A stretch of DNA of 64,000 nucleotides from Actinophytocola sp044466355 (GTDB lineage: Bacteria; Actinomycetota; Actinomycetes; Mycobacteriales; Pseudonocardiaceae), in NCBI RefSeq assembly GCF_044466355.1, contig NZ_JBITMQ010000001.1:1398830-1462829 (forward strand), in the 5' to 3' direction. Made by a program: the position numbers and the translations under genes. Of this stretch, positions 51,179 through 61,115 are shown in pieces; position 1 is the first letter of the stretch; every line of letters begins with the position of its first letter. The notes below the pieces were generated by a model. That model was not told the DNA's origin. It did no database searches and saw only the letters and a program-made list of their open reading frames with translations.

Positions 51179-52201
51179 TCAGGCGTTGAGGACCTGGTCG
51201 CCGGCGGTCCGGAGCATCTCGCCGAGCTGGTGGTCGAGCCACTCCCTGATCGGGCTCTTGATCTCGTCGACCGACTTCCGGGGGAAGCCGAACCAGGCGA
51301 CCATCTCGTCGATCCAGTCGGAGTCGTTCGAGAGCTGGGTGTACTCGCGCATCTGCTCCGTGATGTGCTGAGCCCCTTCCGCCTCGAAGTCGTGGATCAC
51401 CTGCTCGAAGCTGTCGTCGACTTTCTCCTTCAACGCGGCGACGCCGGCCAGGAGCCCCTGCTCGAGGCCGGGCACCATGCTCTTCGTCGCCAGCTCGTCG
51501 ACGAGGTCGGTGAGCACGGCGCTTTTCAGCTTGTCGTAGACCCAGCCGGCCATCCCGCCCGGCCCGGCGAACGCGAGCCCGAGAGCGCTGTCGAGCCCGT
51601 CGACGATCATCGACCACGGCAGCTCGACCCGCGCGTCCTCCTCGAACTGGCGCATCTGCGCCGCCCACTGCCCGATCGACGCGGTCGACGAGGCCGCGAA
51701 CTCGCCGACTGCCTGGTGGAACCACGGCACCTGCTGCTGCACGTTCTGCCGGGCGCGCGTGATCATGTCAGTCTCCACCTCGTTCCAGTCGACGACGGCA
51801 CCAGGCGTGACGACGATCTCCTCCTCGCTCATGTCGAGGACCTTGACGCCGTCGACCACCCGGTACCGGCTGTCGTCGGTCATCGAAGGGTCATGCGGGT
51901 TCCGCGCCATCCGGTCAGCAGCCTGGTCCTCAGCCGTCGGCCGGTAGTCGGTATGGGCAGCGGCGTTGGCCTTCCCCGTGAGAGCCGCCCACGTGTCTCG
52001 GCCGATCTTCCCGTCGCGGCTGAGACCCTCGCGCTCCTGGAACGACTTGACCAGGTCTTCCATGGCCTCGTCGAAGACGCCGTCCTGGTCCATGGGCAGC
52101 GCCATGCTGCCGGGCGTGATCCAGTACTGGTCGAGGAGCCGTTTGGCGTAGTTGACCCAGTCCGCCTCTGTGGAGCCACGCTTGATGGTGGGCTCGTTCA
52201 T
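51179..52201 (-). CDS. Peptidoglycan-binding domain protein, effector-like
   Basis: 340 aa starting MNEPTIKRGSTEADW after GGAGG (7 nt spacing). N-terminal PG_binding_1-like domain (about 5-75: AKRLLDQYW, DQDGVFDEAMEDLVKSFQEREGL, DGKIGRDTWAAL). The remaining 260 residues are helical and acidic, with no signal peptide. Alone it would bind cell wall, but without a signal it may leave by the type VII-like route or act inside. Diverges from the YbaB/EspC/RHS cassette. The 234-nt stretch between it and sbnB (50945-51178) holds no gene I can support. Confidence 0.65.
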   Translation of the reverse strand: MNEPTIKRGSTEADWVNYAKRLLDQYWITPGSMALPMDQDGVFDEAMEDLVKSFQEREGLSRDGKIGRDTWAALTGKANAAAHTDYRPTAEDQAADRMARNPHDPSMTDDSRYRVVDGVKVLDMSEEEIVVTPGAVVDWNEVETDMITRARQNVQQQVPWFHQAVGEFAASSTASIGQWAAQMRQFEEDARVELPWSMIVDGLDSALGLAFAGPGGMAGWVYDKLKSAVLTDLVDELATKSMVPGLEQGLLAGVAALKEKVDDSFEQVIHDFEAEGAQHITEQMREYTQLSNDSDWIDEMVAWFGFPRKSVDEIKSPIREWLDHQLGEMLRTAGDQVLNA

Positions 52202-52564
52202 CGGGATACCTCCGGTGCTTGCCACCCCCGGCTCGAAACACCCGCGATGTTGCCAGCCGACGGATCACACACGACGCCCAACAACGTGACCTATCGGGCG
52301 ACCGTCGCTGCCCGGTCGCGCACCCGCCGGATCGACACCGCTTCCAGCTTCAGCGCGCGTTGAGCAGGCCAGAGACATTGGCCATGGCGTTGTCGGTGAC
52401 CACCGCACCTCCATGGTCTCGGGCAGGAAGTCGAGCCGTACACGCGAGCTGGTCGAAGGCCGTGTGCCGGGCGGCGTGTGCGCGGAATGTGCTGGATTTC
52501 TGCGGCCGGTTCGCCACCGTTGTGCAGCAGAGGCAATCACGGTTTCGCTGCACAGGGGGCAGGT
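52202..52564. promoter_or_regulatory. Divergent intergenic region, no gene seen
   Basis: 363 nt between the peptidoglycan-binding gene (-) and the YbaB-like gene (+). Short frames exist on both strands but none has a ribosome site and recognisable product. Must carry both promoters. Confidence 0.5.
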
Positions 52565-52975
52565 ATGCGTTCCTTCGAGGAATCGCTGCGCCGCGTCGAG
52601 GCGCTCGAGCGGGAGGTGGTCGACCGGTTCCGCAACGCGGAGGCCATGCGGGAGGCGACTGAGCGGATCACCGCGACGTCGTCGTCGGCGAGCGGTGCGT
52701 TCACGGTGACCGTCGATCACACCGGGGGGGTGATCGACGTCGTCGGCACCGACGCCGTCCGCAAGCTGGCGACCAACCGAATCGGAGCCGCGGTGTTGGA
52801 GGCCATCAGGTCGGCGCAGGCCCAGCTACCAGGCCTGCTGCGCGCCGAACTCGGGTCGATCGGCGGCGACCCGGCGATGGCGGTGGTGGTCGAGCGGTAC
52901 GAGCAGCGGTTCGCGGCCGAGCGCGTCGCGGAGCGGCCGGAACGGCACCTGCCTATCGGGGAGATCGAGGACTAG
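52565..52975 (+). CDS. YbaB/EbfC-like small protein of a type VII cargo cassette
   Basis: 136 aa: MRSFEESLRRVEALEREVVDR, then a beta segment GAFTVTVDHTGGVIDVVGTDAVRKL and a helix AAVLEAIRSAQAQL, the helix-sheet-helix plan of YbaB/EbfC proteins. Such proteins commonly stand first in actinobacterial operons followed by an EspC-like protein and a large WXG/RHS or toxin protein, as here. Role unknown, possibly chaperone or adaptor. 2 nt from the next gene. Confidence 0.7.
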   Translation: MRSFEESLRRVEALEREVVDRFRNAEAMREATERITATSSSASGAFTVTVDHTGGVIDVVGTDAVRKLATNRIGAAVLEAIRSAQAQLPGLLRAELGSIGGDPAMAVVVERYEQRFAAERVAERPERHLPIGEIED

Positions 52976-52977
52976 CC

Positions 52978-53283
52978 ATGCCAGAGGGTTTCGAGGTCGT
53001 GATCGACGCGCTGCGGAGTCACGCGAGCGCACTCGGCGAGGTCGGTGACCTGCTCGAAGAGGCGAGTCAGTCCGCAGAGGAGACGCTGCCGTCGGGCGCG
53101 TACGGCGTGCTCGGCGAGGCACTCTCGGCGCTGTTGGAGCAACTGGCGGCAAAGGGCCGCGATGCCCTGCTCGCCTCGGTGCAGTGCGCCGACCAGATGG
53201 CCTTCGAGGTCTCGACGACGGCGCAGGAGTACCAAGCCGAGGAAGACGACGTCGCCGCGACGATGGACGGGATGCACGGATGA
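52978..53283 (+). CDS. EspC-like type VII secretion target
   Basis: 101 aa, helical: FEVVIDALRSHASALGEVGDLLEEA at the start and a helix ending EYQAEEDDVAATMDGMHG. This matches ESX-secretion-associated EspC-type small proteins. It probably pairs with the N-terminal helical domain of the next gene product for secretion. ATGA overlap with that gene. Confidence 0.72.
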   Translation: MPEGFEVVIDALRSHASALGEVGDLLEEASQSAEETLPSGAYGVLGEALSALLEQLAAKGRDALLASVQCADQMAFEVSTTAQEYQAEEDDVAATMDGMHG

Positions 53284-56200
53284 CCGGGCCGGGCACCGAA
53301 CTGAACCGGGGTTCGGATATTTACGAGGCCGCAGGGAAGGCCAGCCAGCACATCCTTGGCGGCAGCTGGTTCACGAAGACCACTGTCCCCCCGGCCATGA
53401 TCGGGGTGCTCGGCCTGCCCATGCTCCCGACCGTACCCCTGCGCATGGAGCCGCTGCTCGGGTTCGCGGTCGACCTCCTGCAGCCCGTACAGGACATCAT
53501 CGACGATCTGGCCGGCGATCCCGGCGCGATCATCTCGTTCGGTGACGCCTGGCGGCGGAGCGGAGCCATGGTCGCCGAGGCTGCCACGTTCCTCGACCAG
53601 CGGACCGAGGCGGACCTCGCGGAGTGGGAGGGCGAAGCAGCCGACGCCTATCGCGGGTTCGCCGACGTGCGTGTCGACGCGCTGATGGGTATCGGCGTGC
53701 TGAACGACACCACCGGCACCCTGGTCGTCCGCGTCGGCGAAGTCGTCGCCGGCGTGCGGCTGCACATCAACGACATCGTCGTGGCGCTGGTCGACTGGCT
53801 GATCAGCACGGTCGTTCCCGCGCTCATCGCGGCCGGCACGTATACGAGCGCGATCGTTGCCGAGACGACGTCGGTGATCATGCGGGTCGCGGCCGAGGTG
53901 ATCAGGATCGTCCAGGCGCTGTTCGCGACGATAGCCGCGCTGGGCGCGACCATCGGGGAGGGAATGGCGCTGCTGGACGCGGCGATGAAGGAGCTCTCCG
54001 GTCCCGGCGGCGGTGGTGCCGGGAAGCCCGGCGACCCCGTCGAGGACCCACCCAAGGATCCGCCTGACGACCCACCCGACGATGGCCCGGGTATCGATCT
54101 CGGCCCCCTCATCACTTTCGCTTCGGAGCTCCTCGCTGGTCTCGGTGGTGCTCTCGCCGGCCTCGGCAGTGGTCTTGGCGGCCTCGGTACCGCTCTTGGT
54201 GCCGCCCTCGCCGGTCTCCTCGCTGGCGTCGGCACTACTACCCTTCTCCCCGAACCGGAGTCCGAGCCGGATTCCGACCCCGGCCCTACTCCCGTACCAC
54301 AACCCGGCGGTAACCCCGGCCCACAACCCGGCGAACGGCCAGGTGAGAAGCCCGGCCCCGACCCCGGCGGAGACCCCGGCCAGCAACCCGGCGATGAACC
54401 TGGCTCCCAGCCAGGCGACCAACCCGGCGAGAAGCCCGGTCCCAACCCCGACGGTGACCCTGGCCCACAACCCGGCGACAACCCGGGCAGCCAACCCGGT
54501 TCCCAGCCCGGTCCCAACCCCGGCGGACAGCCCGGTCCGAACCCTGGCGGTCAACCCGGTCCGAACCCCGGCAGCCAACCCGGTTCCCAGCCAGGTCCCA
54601 GCCCCGGCGATCAACCCGGTCCGAATCCTGGCGGTCAGCCCGGTCCGAACCCCGGCGGTCAACCCGGCATCGAGGACGGACCGCAGGGCGACCCGGACGG
54701 GGAATCCGGCCCCGGCGGCGAACCCGGGTCGGAGCCCGGCGACTCCGAGCCGGGCCACGACCCCGATTCCTGGGACGGGCCGGCGCCGTCGGACGAGCCG
54801 CTCGGCGACGGTGCCGATGACGGCGAGCACGACACGTCGACACCACCCGGAGACCGTCCGACCGAGGCGGACCCGATCGACGTCGTCACCGGCGAGATGA
54901 TCCTGGCCCAGCGCGACATCATGCTGCCGGGCGTGCTGCCGCTGGTGCTGCGCCGGGTGCACGTCTCGTCCTACCGGCACGGCGTCTCGTACGGCCGTTC
55001 CTGGGCGTCCACGGTGGACCAGCGGATCGACGTAGCCGATGACCGGGTGGTCTTTGCCTCCGAGGACGGCATGCTGCTGCGGTATTCCAGTCCGGAGCCC
55101 GGCACGGACGTCCTGCCAGAGAGGGGGCCGCGGCTGCGGCTCGCCGTAGCCGGAGACGAGCACGTCATCACCGATCCGGCGACCGGCCGCCGCCTGCACT
55201 TCTCCGGGCAGAACCGGATCAGGCCGCTGCGGGCGATCACCGACGGGAACGACAACCGGATCGACTTTCTCCGCGACGCCCGTGGAACTCTGACCGAGAT
55301 CAGGCACTCGGGTGGGTATCGGCTCTCGGTGCGGTCCGACAGCGGCCGGATCACCGCGCTTCGGCTCGGTCCGGACACCGTGATGACCTATGGCTACGAC
55401 GGGGCCGGCCGGCTCACGGAGGTCGTCAACTCCTCCGGAACGCCGATGCGGTTCACCTACGACGCGAACCGGATCACCGCCTGGGAGGACCGCAACGGCA
55501 GTGGGAACCGCTACGACTACGACGAAACCGGTCGCTGCGTGCACACCAGCGGTACCGACAGCTTCCTCGACTACCGGTTTGCCTACGACCGGGAGAACAA
55601 GGTCACCACGATCACCGACTCCCTCGGCAACACCAAGGTGTACCACTACAACTCGGCAGGCAGGGTGACCCGCGAGATCGACGCGCTCGGCAACGCGACA
55701 GTGTCCGAATGGGACGCTGTCGGCCGAATGGTGGCCAGGACGGATCCCCTCGGCCGGACCACCCGCCGCCGCTTCGACGGCAACGGCAACCCGGTGGAGA
55801 TCGTGCGGCCGGACGGTGGCGTGACCACCATCGACTACGCGGACAACGGCCGTCCGATCGCGGTCACCGATCCGACCGGTGCGGTGTGGCGCCAGGAGTT
55901 CGACGATCGGGGTAACCGGGTCGCGGAGAGCGATCCGACCGGTGCGGTCACCAGGTTCGACCACGACGCCCGAGGCGCGCTCAGCCGGGTCACCGACCCG
56001 CTCGGCAACCAGCTGACCATCGAGGCCAATGGTGCTGGCCTTCCGGTCAGGGTCACCGGGTTCGGCGGCGAGACCACGCGCTACGACCACGACGCGTTCG
56101 GCCGCATATCGTCCGTTGTGGACAGCGTGGGCGGCGTGACCAGGTTCGGTTGGACGATCGAGGGGCGGCTTGCTGTGCGGACCCGACCGGACGGCGCGAC

Positions 56201-58115
56201 CGAGCGGTGGCGCTACGACGGCCAGGGCAACCAGATCGAGCACGTCGATCCACTCGGCACCGTCAGGCGCACCGACTACACGCACTTCGGCCTGCCCACC
56301 TCGGCTGTCGACTCCGACGGCACCCGGCTCGAGTACGGGTACGACACCGAACTCCGGCTGACGACGGTGACCAACCCGGCTGGGCTGGTGTGGCGGTACG
56401 AGTACGGCCCGACCGGCAACCTGATCCGGGAGACCGACTACAACGGCCGGGTCACCGGCTACAGCTACGACGCGGCGGGCCAGCTCGTCGAGAAGGTCAA
56501 CGGAGAAGGCCGGCGCATCCACTACGTGCGGGATCTGCTCGGCAACGTGGTGGAGTCGCGCCGGGACGACGGGGTCACGACGTTCCGGTACGACGCGGTG
56601 GGCAGGCTGCTCGCCGCGGCGAACGCGGACTCGGAGCTGTCCTACCGACGGGACGCCCTCGGTCGGGTGATCGCGGAGACGTGTGACGGGCGGACGGTCA
56701 CCTCCACCTACGACGCGCGCGGCAGGCGCGTGCACCGGCGTACGCCCTCCGGTGTGGACAGTGCATGGGACTACGGCGCGAGAAGCAAGCCGATGGCGTT
56801 GCACACGTCCGGTCAGACGCTGCGGTTCGACTACGACATCGCGGGCCGCGAGGTCCGGCGGACTATCGGATCGGCGGTAACGCTGGCCCAGCAGTGGGAC
56901 GAGAACAACCGGCTGAAGGTCCAGCACCTCACCGTCCGCGGCGAGGACCCCCGCGGTCCGGCGGTGCTCCAGCGCCGTTCCTACGGGTATCGCGCGGACG
57001 GGTACCTCGACGCGGTGGTCGACCAGCTGACCGGCGCGCGTCGCTACGAACTCGACGCGGACGGGCGGGTTGAAGCGACGTACCACGACCTCAGCTATGA
57101 GCGGTACGCCTACGACGCCAGCGGAAACCTCGCCAACGCCGAACTGCCCGGCCACTCCTCGGACGGCGGGCGGGAGTACCACGGAACGCTGATCCGGCGT
57201 TCCGGCCTGAACCGGTACCGGCACGACCGGGAGGGCCGGCTCGTCCTCCGGCAGGAGACCACGACGGCGAGCGCCCCTCGGATCTGGCGTTACGAGTGGA
57301 ACGACGACGACCGGCTGACCGCCGTCACCACACCGGACGGCCAGTTGTGGCGCTACCGGTACGACCCGCTCGGCAGGCGGACGGCGAAGCTGCGGATCGG
57401 GCCGGACGGCACACAGGTCGAGCGGATCGACTTCGTCTGGGACGGTCCACTGCTGGTGGAACAGACGACGGCGACCGCGACGACCACATGGGACTGGCAG
57501 CCGGACGGATTCCGGCCACTCACCCAAGCCGAACGGCCGGCAGGCGGCAACGACGCCGCGTTCTACGCCATCGTCACCGATCTCGTCGGCACGCCGACCG
57601 AACTGGTCGACGCCGACGGGAACGTCGGTCTCAGCGGCAGGACGACGCTGTGGGGCGAGCCGCTCCGGACCCATGCACCGGCCGACCGGACGCCGCTGCG
57701 ATTCCCCGGCCAGTACTTCGACGTCGAGACCGGGTTGCACTACAACCTGAACCGGTACTACGACCCCGCGAACGCGCGGTTCACCAGCGAGGACCCGCTC
57801 GGCCTCGACCCGGCACCGAACCCACACGCCTACGTGCACAACCCGCTGACCTGGTTCGACCCCTTGGGCCTCGATCCACACGACGACGGTGATCCGGAGT
57901 TCACGCCCGAGGAGATCAAGGAGATCGTCAAGTCCGAGGACAACGCCGCCCATCGGCGCGCGATCGACGACGCGGAGCAACTCGCCGAGCTCGCGGGCAA
58001 GGCCGGGAGTGCCATCGACTCCATCATGAAACTGGCCGGTAAGGACACTTCGTTCGGGGACGTGGGGGAATGGGTTGCGCGGTTGGGGAAGTACTACTGG
58101 GACAGGCGGGGATAG
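53280..58115 (+). CDS. WXG-type / DUF6531 / RHS-repeat giant protein (polymorphic toxin-like)
   Basis: 1611 aa. N-terminal helical domain (1-250) with WEGEAADAYRGF, a WXG100/LXG-like feature; hydrophobic Gly/Leu segment near 275-320; Gly-Pro-rich linker (about 335-520); DUF6531 start DPIDVVTGEMILAQRDI (about 530); more than 20 YD/RHS repeats (about 600-1480; GYDGAGRLTEV-like); RHS-core end RYYDPANARFTSEDPLGL (about 1492-1510). The tail after the core is only about 95 residues, helical and charged, with no toxin motif I recognise. No immunity gene follows on the same strand. It is probably exported by a type VII system encoded elsewhere. Confidence 0.88.
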   Translation: MTGPGTELNRGSDIYEAAGKASQHILGGSWFTKTTVPPAMIGVLGLPMLPTVPLRMEPLLGFAVDLLQPVQDIIDDLAGDPGAIISFGDAWRRSGAMVAEAATFLDQRTEADLAEWEGEAADAYRGFADVRVDALMGIGVLNDTTGTLVVRVGEVVAGVRLHINDIVVALVDWLISTVVPALIAAGTYTSAIVAETTSVIMRVAAEVIRIVQALFATIAALGATIGEGMALLDAAMKELSGPGGGGAGKPGDPVEDPPKDPPDDPPDDGPGIDLGPLITFASELLAGLGGALAGLGSGLGGLGTALGAALAGLLAGVGTTTLLPEPESEPDSDPGPTPVPQPGGNPGPQPGERPGEKPGPDPGGDPGQQPGDEPGSQPGDQPGEKPGPNPDGDPGPQPGDNPGSQPGSQPGPNPGGQPGPNPGGQPGPNPGSQPGSQPGPSPGDQPGPNPGGQPGPNPGGQPGIEDGPQGDPDGESGPGGEPGSEPGDSEPGHDPDSWDGPAPSDEPLGDGADDGEHDTSTPPGDRPTEADPIDVVTGEMILAQRDIMLPGVLPLVLRRVHVSSYRHGVSYGRSWASTVDQRIDVADDRVVFASEDGMLLRYSSPEPGTDVLPERGPRLRLAVAGDEHVITDPATGRRLHFSGQNRIRPLRAITDGNDNRIDFLRDARGTLTEIRHSGGYRLSVRSDSGRITALRLGPDTVMTYGYDGAGRLTEVVNSSGTPMRFTYDANRITAWEDRNGSGNRYDYDETGRCVHTSGTDSFLDYRFAYDRENKVTTITDSLGNTKVYHYNSAGRVTREIDALGNATVSEWDAVGRMVARTDPLGRTTRRRFDGNGNPVEIVRPDGGVTTIDYADNGRPIAVTDPTGAVWRQEFDDRGNRVAESDPTGAVTRFDHDARGALSRVTDPLGNQLTIEANGAGLPVRVTGFGGETTRYDHDAFGRISSVVDSVGGVTRFGWTIEGRLAVRTRPDGATERWRYDGQGNQIEHVDPLGTVRRTDYTHFGLPTSAVDSDGTRLEYGYDTELRLTTVTNPAGLVWRYEYGPTGNLIRETDYNGRVTGYSYDAAGQLVEKVNGEGRRIHYVRDLLGNVVESRRDDGVTTFRYDAVGRLLAAANADSELSYRRDALGRVIAETCDGRTVTSTYDARGRRVHRRTPSGVDSAWDYGARSKPMALHTSGQTLRFDYDIAGREVRRTIGSAVTLAQQWDENNRLKVQHLTVRGEDPRGPAVLQRRSYGYRADGYLDAVVDQLTGARRYELDADGRVEATYHDLSYERYAYDASGNLANAELPGHSSDGGREYHGTLIRRSGLNRYRHDREGRLVLRQETTTASAPRIWRYEWNDDDRLTAVTTPDGQLWRYRYDPLGRRTAKLRIGPDGTQVERIDFVWDGPLLVEQTTATATTTWDWQPDGFRPLTQAERPAGGNDAAFYAIVTDLVGTPTELVDADGNVGLSGRTTLWGEPLRTHAPADRTPLRFPGQYFDVETGLHYNLNRYYDPANARFTSEDPLGLDPAPNPHAYVHNPLTWFDPLGLDPHDDGDPEFTPEEIKEIVKSEDNAAHRRAIDDAEQLAELAGKAGSAIDSIMKLAGKDTSFGDVGEWVARLGKYYWDRRG
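54290..54670 (+). repeat. Gly-Pro-rich linker repeats inside the RHS protein gene
   Basis: Tandem degenerate units coding G-P-N-P-G-G-Q-P and related 4-8 residue blocks (cccggcggtcaacccggt-like at DNA level). They form a flexible linker and are prone to length change and misassembly. Confidence 0.8.
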
Positions 58116-58119
58116 AGGT

Positions 58120-60888
58120 CTACGTCCGGGATCCGTCGAGCCGGCGGCCGATGGCGTCGGCCTGGGGGTCGCCAAGGTCGGTGTAGATGGCGAGCGCCTC
58201 ACGCAGGTTCTCCCTCACGGCCGCCGGGTTCCCGGCGGCCGTGAGGGAGTCCGCCCTGCGGCACAGCAGCGAAGCGACCCGGCTGCGGTCGTCGATGGCC
58301 TTGCTGATCACCACCGCGTCGCGGTAGGTGACGATTGCTCGCTCGTGATCGCCGGTCGCCTGGTATAGGTCGCCCAGCGTACCGAGGGTGAACCGTTTCG
58401 CGTCGCGGTCACCCGCGGCGTCCTGAACCGTCAGTGCGTCCCTGAGGTATCCGACCGCCTCGGCGAACTCCTCTCGTTGCCGGAACACGTCGCCGATGTT
58501 GTTCAGCGCCAAACCCTCGCCGCGACGGTCACCGACCTCGCGGAACAACGCGAGCGCGGCGCGATAGCACCGCAGCGCCTCGGTGAACCGGCCGAGGTTG
58601 TCGTGGACGACGCCGACGTTGTTCAGATTCCAGGCGGCATCACGGGTGTTGCCCACCCTGGCGAACAACTCCTCGGCCGTCCGGTGGCAGCTGATCGACT
58701 CATCCCACTCGTGCAGATCGCTGTACGCGACACCGAGACCGTTCAGCGCGTGCGCCTGCCCGGTCGGGTCACCGGCTTTCGTGGTGGCGTCCAGCGCCCA
58801 ACGGTGGGTGGCCACCCAGTCGTCCCAGTGCTTGGTCAGGTAGAAGAAGGTCAGCAGTACGAGGGTGAGCCGCCAGGCGATGTCGGCGTGGCCGCGCTCG
58901 GCGGCGGCGCGAACGCTGGCGACCAGGTTGAACCGTTCCAGGACGTACCAGGCCATCCCTTCGCCCGCGGTGCGAAACGTCGGCACCATCGAGCGGTCGA
59001 CCTCGATGTCGTCCACCGGAACCGGACGTGCGTGCGGGTCACACGCCAGGCGTGCGGCCGCCGTGGTGTGCAGGTAGCCGGCCAACAACCGTCGCACGGC
59101 GGCGTTCTGCTCGACCGGAGAGTCCTCCCGGCTCCCGCATTCCCTCGCATAACCCCGGAGCAGGTCGTGCAGGCGGTAACGGCCCGGCGTGCTCTCCTGC
59201 ACGAGGTTCTCGTCGACCAGCTCATCCAGCAGGTCCTCGGCCTGTTCCCGGCCGACCCCGGCGAGCAGAGCCGACGCGCCGACGCAGCATTCGTCACCGT
59301 AGTGCAGGCCGAGCCCGCGGAACATGCGCCGCGACTCCGGACTCAGCTCGCGGTAGGACAAGTCGAACGTGGTCCGCACCATCTCCCTGCCCGGGAGCCG
59401 GTTCATCTGGCCGCCCTCGACCGCGAGCCGGTCGGCCAGCCCCTTCAGGGACCACTGGGGACGATTGCGCAACTGGCGGGCGACCAGCGCGAGCGCGAGC
59501 GGCAACCGACCACACAGATCGGTGATCCGCTTCGCCTGGTCCGCCTCGGCCGTGACCCGCTCCTCTCCGGCGATCGTGGCCAGCAGCGCGACCGCGTCGT
59601 CCGTACTCGGCGTGGACAGCCGGATCTGCTGGACGCCGTCCAGGCCGATCAACGCGCGCCTGCTGGTCACCAGGACGAGGCTGGCGGTCGCGCCACCGGG
59701 CAACAGCGGCCGCACCTGGTCCGCCGACTCGACATTGTCCAGCAGTACCAACGATTTCTTGCCGGCCAGCCGGTCCCGGTACAGCGCCGAGCGATCTTCT
59801 CGCCCAGCCGGAACGAGTTGCTTCGGCACCCCGAGCAGGCTGAGGAAGCTCTCGAGCACCCTCGACGGGTCGACCGGCGACAGCTCGGGATCGAATCCGC
59901 GAAGATCGGCCCACAGCTGGATCTCGTCGAACTGCCGCCGGTGCACCAGCTCGTGCGCCGCGTGCACGGCGAACCGCGTCTTGCCGACGCCGGCCATACC
60001 CTCCACCGCCGCGACCACGGGGACGCCGACGGCGTTCTCCGCGTGCCGGTACAGCGTACGGAGCTCGTTCTCGCGGCCAGTGAACTCGGCGATGTCCATC
60101 GGAAGCTGGCGATGCGCGCTGATCCCGGACACCACCGACCGCGCCGGGGCGAGCGCCGGGTCACCGGCGAGGATCAGCTGCTGCAGCCGGCGCAGTCGCG
60201 GACCTGGTTCGATGCCGAGATCGGTCGCCAGCACCGCGCGGGCCTCTCCGAACGCGGCGAGTGCGTCGCCCTGCCGGCCGCAGCGGTACAGCGCGAGCAT
60301 CAGCAGTTCCCAGAACGGCTCGGCCAACGGGTTCGCGACCGTCAGGGTGCGCAGTTCACCGACGAGCTCCCGATGGCGACCGAGTTCCAGCCGCGCTCGC
60401 ACGTGTTGTTCCTGGGCGAGCAGGCGGTTCTCGTCCAACGCGGCGATGTCGGCACGCAGGAACGGTCCGAGGGACAGCTCCCGCAGCGCCGCTCCCCGCC
60501 ACAACCGCAGCGCTTCGCCGAGGTGACGAGCCGCCTCGGCGTTGTCGCCGCTCGCGAGGGCCACGCGGCCGCGGCCGGCGCGCTCGGCGAACGTCTCGAG
60601 GTCGAACTCGCCAGGACGAACGGTCAACCGGTAGCCACCCTGAGTGGTGGCCAACCGGTGTCCTTCCGGCCCGAATCCGCGGCGCAGCTTGGCGACGTAG
60701 GTCCGCAGATTGGACTCGGCGGCAGGCGGCCGCTCGTCCCACACCGCATCGCAGAGCTGACCGGTGAGCACGGTCTCGTTGGCACGGAGCAGCAGCGCGG
60801 CGAGCACCGTGCGCGGCCGGGCACCACCGAGCTCGACCGCGCTACCGTCCAGCTCCGCGGTCAGCTCACCCAGTACACCGAACTCCAT
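58120..60888 (-). CDS. SARP-family regulator (OmpR HTH-BTAD-NB-ARC-TPR)
   Basis: 922 aa from the ATG at 60888 with GAGGAG 6 nt upstream. N-terminal winged-helix DNA-binding domain (about 1-95: FGVLGELTAELDG, LRTYVAKLRRGFG), bacterial transcriptional activator domain (about 100-245), NB-ARC ATPase with GMAGVGKTRFA (about 290) and LVLLDN, and TPR-like repeats (about 680-900; LNNIGDVF, LNNVGVVHDN). This is the AfsR/DnrI-type plan common in antibiotic control. It is 5 nt from the convergent RHS stop and divergent from the HTH/glycosidase-like gene, whose expression it may control. Confidence 0.9.
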   Translation of the reverse strand: MEFGVLGELTAELDGSAVELGGARPRTVLAALLLRANETVLTGQLCDAVWDERPPAAESNLRTYVAKLRRGFGPEGHRLATTQGGYRLTVRPGEFDLETFAERAGRGRVALASGDNAEAARHLGEALRLWRGAALRELSLGPFLRADIAALDENRLLAQEQHVRARLELGRHRELVGELRTLTVANPLAEPFWELLMLALYRCGRQGDALAAFGEARAVLATDLGIEPGPRLRRLQQLILAGDPALAPARSVVSGISAHRQLPMDIAEFTGRENELRTLYRHAENAVGVPVVAAVEGMAGVGKTRFAVHAAHELVHRRQFDEIQLWADLRGFDPELSPVDPSRVLESFLSLLGVPKQLVPAGREDRSALYRDRLAGKKSLVLLDNVESADQVRPLLPGGATASLVLVTSRRALIGLDGVQQIRLSTPSTDDAVALLATIAGEERVTAEADQAKRITDLCGRLPLALALVARQLRNRPQWSLKGLADRLAVEGGQMNRLPGREMVRTTFDLSYRELSPESRRMFRGLGLHYGDECCVGASALLAGVGREQAEDLLDELVDENLVQESTPGRYRLHDLLRGYARECGSREDSPVEQNAAVRRLLAGYLHTTAAARLACDPHARPVPVDDIEVDRSMVPTFRTAGEGMAWYVLERFNLVASVRAAAERGHADIAWRLTLVLLTFFYLTKHWDDWVATHRWALDATTKAGDPTGQAHALNGLGVAYSDLHEWDESISCHRTAEELFARVGNTRDAAWNLNNVGVVHDNLGRFTEALRCYRAALALFREVGDRRGEGLALNNIGDVFRQREEFAEAVGYLRDALTVQDAAGDRDAKRFTLGTLGDLYQATGDHERAIVTYRDAVVISKAIDDRSRVASLLCRRADSLTAAGNPAAVRENLREALAIYTDLGDPQADAIGRRLDGSRT

Positions 60889-61052
60889 GTTGCACTCCTC
60901 CGGGGCACGGACAGCGTCCGCACGAAATACGCCTGCCGTGGTCCGAGACCACGGTGTCCATCCCGGCGCACCAGGACAACCGGTTGGGCCCATGTTGGGA
61001 CGCTGAGACGAGTTCGACGGGCTGACCTGCGGAGACGCCGCCCCATGGGATG

Positions 61053-61068
61053 GAAATTGTGAAATTTC
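61053..61068. promoter_or_regulatory. AT-rich dyad upstream of the HTH/glycosidase-like gene
   Basis: gaaatt-gtga-aatttc, 6-bp perfect arms, conspicuous in this GC-rich DNA, 47 nt before the ATG at 61116 and in the SARP divergent region. May be an operator or overlap a promoter. Confidence 0.5.
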
Positions 61069-61115
61069 GGGATGGTGTGGTGTCGCCAGTGGGACACTGC
61101 TCCGCAGGAGGTGCG

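Noticed and set aside
50993..51180. Plus-strand frame containing a plausible-looking stretch (RKRLQLIPSRDLKQDEFDD)
   Set aside because: Beyond 51180 it is a shadow of the peptidoglycan-binding gene; the first 60 residues have no family I recognise and no ribosome site. May be a gene fossil, but unsupported.
52350..52553. Small minus-strand frame ending NVSGLLNAR
   Set aside because: No ribosome site, low-quality N-terminus and no recognisable motif; could be remnant coding sequence.
53280..54800. Gly-Pro repeats as a possible CRISPR-like or minisatellite array
   Set aside because: They are in-frame degenerate codon repeats of a protein linker, with no uniform spacers.
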